Origin: Nocardioides pocheonensis
Lineage (GTDB): Bacteria; Actinomycetota; Actinomycetes; Propionibacteriales; Nocardioidaceae
Direction of reading: 5' to 3'
NCBI RefSeq assembly: GCF_003725535.1
Contig: NZ_RJSF01000011.1
Coordinates: 1 to 33,383 of the forward strand
DNA: 33,383 nt
The position numbers and the translations under genes are program-made. This document shows positions 30,322 to 33,383 of this stretch, piece after piece (within the stretch, counting starts at the first letter, position 1; every line of letters starts with the position of its first letter). The notes beneath the pieces were generated by a model. It did not search any database. It was not told where the DNA came from and worked only from the letters and a program-made list of their open reading frames with translations.

Positions 30322-31281
30322 GTGTCCGACGCCTCCCGCGACCTCGACGCCTGGTTCGCCGCGAACACCGGCGCGTGGTGCGACCACGCCCTCGAGGACC
30401 TGCTCAAGGCCAAGGCCGAGAGCGGGCTGAGCGTGAGCCTGGTCGTGCCGGCGCGCAACGAGGCGGCCACGGTCGGCGACGTCGTCGGCCGGGTGCGCGA
30501 GGCGCTGATGGAGACCACCGACCTGCTCGACGAGGTCGTGGTGATCGACTCCGACTCCACCGACGACACGTACGCCGTCGCGGAGGACGCCGGTGCGATC
30601 GTGCACCGGTCCGCCGAGATCCGGCCCGACCTCGGGTCCGTGCCCGGCAAGGGCGAGGCGATGTGGAAGTCGCTGTTCGTGACCCGCGGCGACGTCCTGG
30701 TCTTCATGGACGCCGACCTGCTCGACTGGGACACGCACTTCGTGCCCGGGTTGCTCGGCCCGCTGCTCACCCGGCCCGAGATCGCGCTGGTGAAGGGGTT
30801 CTACGAACGGCCCTTCGTCAACGGCGACGCTGTGTCGGACCCGGAGGCGGCCGCCTTCGAGGGCGGCCGGGTCACCGAGCTCACCGCCCGGCCGCTGATC
30901 AACGTGCTCTACCCCGAGCTCGCCGGGCTGGTGCAGCCGCTCGCCGGCGAGTGGGCGATCCGGCGCTCGCTGTTCGCGACGCTGAGCGTGCCGACCGCGT
31001 ACGCCGTGGAGACCACGGCGCTGATCGACACCGCTCGTCGCCTCGGCGTCGGGGCGATCGCCCAGGTCGACCTCGGCCGCCGCGCCCACCGCCACCAGGC
31101 GCTGCGCGACCTCGGGGCGATGGCCACCCAGATCGTGGCCGCCGCGGTCCAGCGTCTCGGGATCTCGACCGACGCCGAGGTGTGCCTGCGCCAGTACCAC
31201 CCGGTCGACGGCCGGATCGCTCCGCTGCTGCGCACCGTCCCGGTCACCGAGCGCCCGCCCGCCGAGGAGTACCTCGCATGA
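30322..31281 (+). CDS. gpgS: Glucosyl-3-phosphoglycerate synthase
   Basis: 319 residues from the GTG at 30322. It is a GT81/GT2-fold enzyme with SLVVPARNEAATVGDVV, VVVIDSDSTDDT, GKGEAMWKSLFV, the metal-binding MDADLLDWD, LVKGFYERPF, and HRHQALRDLG near the end, all typical of GpgS. The family transfers glucose from UDP-glucose to 3-phosphoglycerate. In mycobacteria this starts methylglucose lipopolysaccharide synthesis, and elsewhere it makes glucosylglycerate as a solute. The length fits. It is followed by a folP2-like gene with a 4-bp overlap, the same neighbourhood as in Mycobacterium (Rv1208-Rv1207). Its place next to a K+ module fits a role in osmotic balance, which is an inference. Confidence 0.92.
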   Translation: MSDASRDLDAWFAANTGAWCDHALEDLLKAKAESGLSVSLVVPARNEAATVGDVVGRVREALMETTDLLDEVVVIDSDSTDDTYAVAEDAGAIVHRSAEIRPDLGSVPGKGEAMWKSLFVTRGDVLVFMDADLLDWDTHFVPGLLGPLLTRPEIALVKGFYERPFVNGDAVSDPEAAAFEGGRVTELTARPLINVLYPELAGLVQPLAGEWAIRRSLFATLSVPTAYAVETTALIDTARRLGVGAIAQVDLGRRAHRHQALRDLGAMATQIVAAAVQRLGISTDAEVCLRQYHPVDGRIAPLLRTVPVTERPPAEEYLA

Positions 31282-32141
31282 CGCTCAAGCTCGGACGCCA
31301 CGAGTTCCCCGACGACGTCACCTTGATGATGGCGATCGTCAACCGCACGCCCGACTCGTTCTACGACAAGGGCGCCACCTGGGCCGAGGACAAGGCGTTC
31401 GACCGGGTCGCGGAGGTCGTCGACCAGGGCGCCGAGATCGTCGACATCGGCGGCATCAAGGCGGCGCCCGGCGCGTTCATCGACGAGGACGAGGAGAAGC
31501 GGCGCGTCGTCTCCTTCGTCGAGCGCGTGCGGGGCGCCCACCCCGGCCTGGTGATCTCGGTCGACACGTGGCGCTCCTCCGTCGGCCGCGCCGTCTGCGA
31601 GGCCGGTGCCGACGTGCTCAACGACGCCTGGGGTGGTGCCGACCCCGCCCTCGTCGACGTCGCGGCCGAGCACGACGCGGCGATCGTGTGCACGCACACC
31701 GGCGGCGCCACCCCGCGCACGCGCCCCTTCCGGATCGAGTACGACGACGTGGTCGCCTCCGCGATCGCCGACGTCACGGCGTACGCCGAGCGCGCGGTCG
31801 CGGCGGGCGTCGACCGGCGCAGCGTGGTGATCGACCCGGCCCACGACTTCGGCAAGAACACCTTCCACTCCCTCGAGCTGACCCGTCGCCTCGACGAGCT
31901 GGTCGCGACCGGCTGGCCGGTGCTGGTGTCGCTGTCGAACAAGGACTTCGTCGGCGAGAGCCTCGACCTGCCGGTCGGCGAGCGGCTCACCGGCACGCTC
32001 GCGGCGACCGCGATCTCCGCACTGGCGGGGGCACGCATCTACCGGGTCCACGAGGTGGTCGAGACCCGGCAGGTGGTCGACATGGTCAGCACGATCGCGG
32101 GGCGGCGCCCGCCGCGGCGTGCGATCCGGGGGCTGGCATGA
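31278..32141 (+). CDS. folP2: Dihydropteroate synthase homolog (FolP2-like)
   Basis: 287 residues from the ATG at 31278, overlapping gpgS by 4 bp. It has the pterin-binding motifs IVNRTPDSFYDKG, VDIGGIKAAPG (usual DIGGxSTRPG changed), VSVDTWRSSVGR, VLNDAWGG, DPAHDFGKNT (usual DPGxGFGK) and a C-terminal VHEVVETRQ. The K and H of the late motifs remain. The changes are those of the FolP2 group beside gpgS, whose mycobacterial member is reported not to act as a true dihydropteroate synthase. I call it FolP2-like rather than a confirmed folate enzyme. The next gene overlaps its end by 4 bp. Confidence 0.85.
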   Translation: MTLKLGRHEFPDDVTLMMAIVNRTPDSFYDKGATWAEDKAFDRVAEVVDQGAEIVDIGGIKAAPGAFIDEDEEKRRVVSFVERVRGAHPGLVISVDTWRSSVGRAVCEAGADVLNDAWGGADPALVDVAAEHDAAIVCTHTGGATPRTRPFRIEYDDVVASAIADVTAYAERAVAAGVDRRSVVIDPAHDFGKNTFHSLELTRRLDELVATGWPVLVSLSNKDFVGESLDLPVGERLTGTLAATAISALAGARIYRVHEVVETRQVVDMVSTIAGRRPPRRAIRGLA

Positions 32142-32638
32142 GGGTGGTGTTCGTACCCTCCACGCTGGCCCTGCTGCCGGCGTACGCCTCGATCGACGAC
32201 CCGATCAGCGACCTCCGCGAAGCCGTCGACGCCGCCGTCGCCTGGCTGCTCGAGGAGGGTCCCGCGACCGCCCTCTGGGGCTCGGGCTCGGCGCACCGGA
32301 TCGCGGAGCACCTCCTCGGAGAGCGCGGCGGTCACGGGCCCGGCCTGCTCGTCGTGGCCAACGGCTCGGCCACGCGCACCGAGAAGGCGCCCGGCCACCT
32401 CGACGAGCGGGCGGCCGGGTTCGACGCCGCGGTCGGCAAGGCCCTCGCCGAGGGCGACCAGGCGGCGCTCGCCGCGATCGACACGGACCTCGCCGACGAG
32501 CTCTGGGCGATGCCCGACGCCGACGTGCTCCGCAAGGTCGCGGGCCGGGTCGGGCCGGTGACCGACGTGCACGTCGACTACGACGACGCGCCGTACGGCG
32601 TGCAGTACTGGGTGGTGAGGTGGCAGTGCGGATCCTGA
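32138..32638 (+). CDS. LigB-like (class III extradiol dioxygenase subunit B-like) protein
   Basis: 166 residues from the ATG at 32138, overlapping folP2 by 4 bp. The block VANGSATRTEKAPGHLDERA, then FDAAVGKALAEGD and ADELWAM, matches a conserved stretch of small actinobacterial LigB-like proteins (GDGS.xR..KAPGxLDxRA). At 166 residues it is shorter than the usual ~220-240. The N-terminal region after VVFVPSTLALLPAYAS lacks the family's early His metal ligands as I remember them, so catalysis is doubtful. C-terminal VDYDDAPYGVQYWV is probably the last strand. Function unknown. Its fixed place between a folP2-like and a RibD-like gene hints at pterin or pyrimidine-related metabolism. Confidence 0.6.
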   Translation: MRVVFVPSTLALLPAYASIDDPISDLREAVDAAVAWLLEEGPATALWGSGSAHRIAEHLLGERGGHGPGLLVVANGSATRTEKAPGHLDERAAGFDAAVGKALAEGDQAALAAIDTDLADELWAMPDADVLRKVAGRVGPVTDVHVDYDDAPYGVQYWVVRWQCGS

Positions 32639-33312
32639 TCGACGAGGCCGGGGGGACCGGAGAGGTCGGCGACGACAGGGACCTCGAGGCGCTCTACCGA
32701 CCGCCCACGCTGCCCTGGCTGCGGGTCAACATGGTCAGCACGCTCGACGGTGCCGCGAACGGGGAGTCGGGCAAGAGCGGATCGATCAACAACGAGGCGG
32801 ACAAGCGGGTCTTCCACGCGCTGCGCGCCCAGGCGGATGCGATCGTCGTCGGAGCCGGTACGGCGCGCACCGAGCGCTACCGCGTCGCCGCCGTGCCGCT
32901 GGTGATCGTGTCGCACCGCGGGCTGGTGCCCGAGCAGCTCCAGGACGCGCCTCCCGGCACGGTGCTGCTGGTGACCTGCGCCGACTCGCTGGGTCTCGCC
33001 GAGTGTCGCGAGACTCTCGGGCCCGACCAGGTCATCGTCGCGGGGGAGTCCCAGGTCGACCTGGCCGCGATGAAGGCCGAGCTCGTCGAGCGAGGGTTCC
33101 GCGACCTCCTCAGCGAGGGCGGCCCGCACCTGCTCCGCGACCTGCTGGCCGCCGACGTCGCCGACGAGCTCTGCCTCACCTGGGTCCCCCGCACGATCGG
33201 CGGCGTCCACCCCCGCATCCTCGAGGGCGAGGCCGTCGACGTCCCGATGCGACTCGCGGTGCTCCTGGAGGAGCAGGGCACGCTGATCGGTCGCTGGATC
33301 GTCGAGCGGTAA
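32626..33312 (+). CDS. RibD C-terminal-type pyrimidine reductase family protein
   Basis: 228 residues. I choose the GTG at 32626 because GAGG lies 5 nt upstream; a GTG at 32620 is possible and the start overlaps the previous stop by 13 bp. The DHFR-like RibD-C fold is clear: PWLRVNMVSTLDGAANGESG, the NADPH-binding DAIVVGAGTARTERYR, FRDLLSEGGPHLLRDLL, and ADELCLTWVPRTIGG. The deaminase half of RibD is absent, so it is a reductase only. The family reduces a pyrimidine intermediate of riboflavin synthesis or related compounds (5-amino-6-ribosylamino-uracil type or pterins). It closes the gpgS-folP2 operon. Confidence 0.85.
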   Translation: MRILIDEAGGTGEVGDDRDLEALYRPPTLPWLRVNMVSTLDGAANGESGKSGSINNEADKRVFHALRAQADAIVVGAGTARTERYRVAAVPLVIVSHRGLVPEQLQDAPPGTVLLVTCADSLGLAECRETLGPDQVIVAGESQVDLAAMKAELVERGFRDLLSEGGPHLLRDLLAADVADELCLTWVPRTIGGVHPRILEGEAVDVPMRLAVLLEEQGTLIGRWIVER

Positions 33313-33346
33313 GGGACGCCTGCGGCTGGCTTCGGGTGACCCGCCG

Positions 33347-33383
33347 GGTGGTTGAGGTGCGAGCCCTTCGGCAGGCTCAGGAA
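33347..33383. repeat. REP-like intergenic repeat, copy 2 (cut by window end)
   Basis: GGTGGTTGAGGTGCGAGC (33347-33364) is identical to copy 1 at 20125-20142. The interior differs: GAGCC-8 nt-GGCTC makes a hairpin (33361-33378). It lies 34 bp after a gene end and runs to the window edge. Confidence 0.6.

Overview
The window looks like chromosome from a high-GC actinobacterium, most likely Nocardioidaceae (Nocardioides-like). This rests on the very high GC with strong third-position bias, the GTG/TTG and overlapping ATGA/GTGA starts, an F420-type LLM oxidoreductase, a gpgS-folP2 pair, a DUF222/HNH gene end, and two copies of a short intergenic repeat beginning GGTGGTTGAGGTGCGAGC. I see no rRNA, tRNA, CRISPR array, insertion sequence or replication origin.

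Left edge (1-4040): the end of an HNH endonuclease gene; a frameshifted gene remnant; a DHFR/RibD-like gene broken by one extra G; a small acidic protein; and two secreted proteins on the minus strand, an Ig-like protein and a CHAP-like cell-wall hydrolase. Both secreted-protein genes carry the same upstream dyad, ATCCTGA-N6-TCAGGGTC.

4190-8718 is a phospho-signalling block. It has a membrane Ser/Thr kinase with a Cys-containing ectodomain, a membrane pseudokinase that has lost its catalytic residues, and a divergent FHA-like/helix-turn-helix protein.

8802-17107 is an uptake locus. An LLM oxidoreductase gene is divergent from a six-gene operon: lipoprotein binding protein, fused LivH-LivM permease, LivG, LivF, a large membrane-anchored surface protein and a small membrane protein with a His/Cys motif. 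The divergent promoter holds a perfect match to the KstR core TnnAACnnGTTnnA, which suggests a lipid or steroid substrate rather than amino acids. Two tandem paralogous membrane proteins and two alpha/beta hydrolases follow, then a stand-alone E2-like acyltransferase.

21154-25962: an OmpR-type two-component system followed by a GT-C glycosyltransferase and a GT2-GtrA fusion. GTTCAG direct repeats with an 11-bp period lie upstream of both the regulator and the glycosyltransferases, so they probably form one regulon.

25992-30298: a small membrane protein, a KimA-like APC transporter, a shortened KdpD-like kinase and a KdpE-like regulator, preceded by GTCAAG-N5-GTCAAG. This looks like a compact K+ uptake module without KdpFABC in view.

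30322-33312: gpgS, folP2-like, a LigB-like protein and a RibD-C-like reductase in one tightly overlapped operon. Several transcription units in the right half seem to be leaderless, with an nAnnnT hexamer exactly 6 nt before the start codon.
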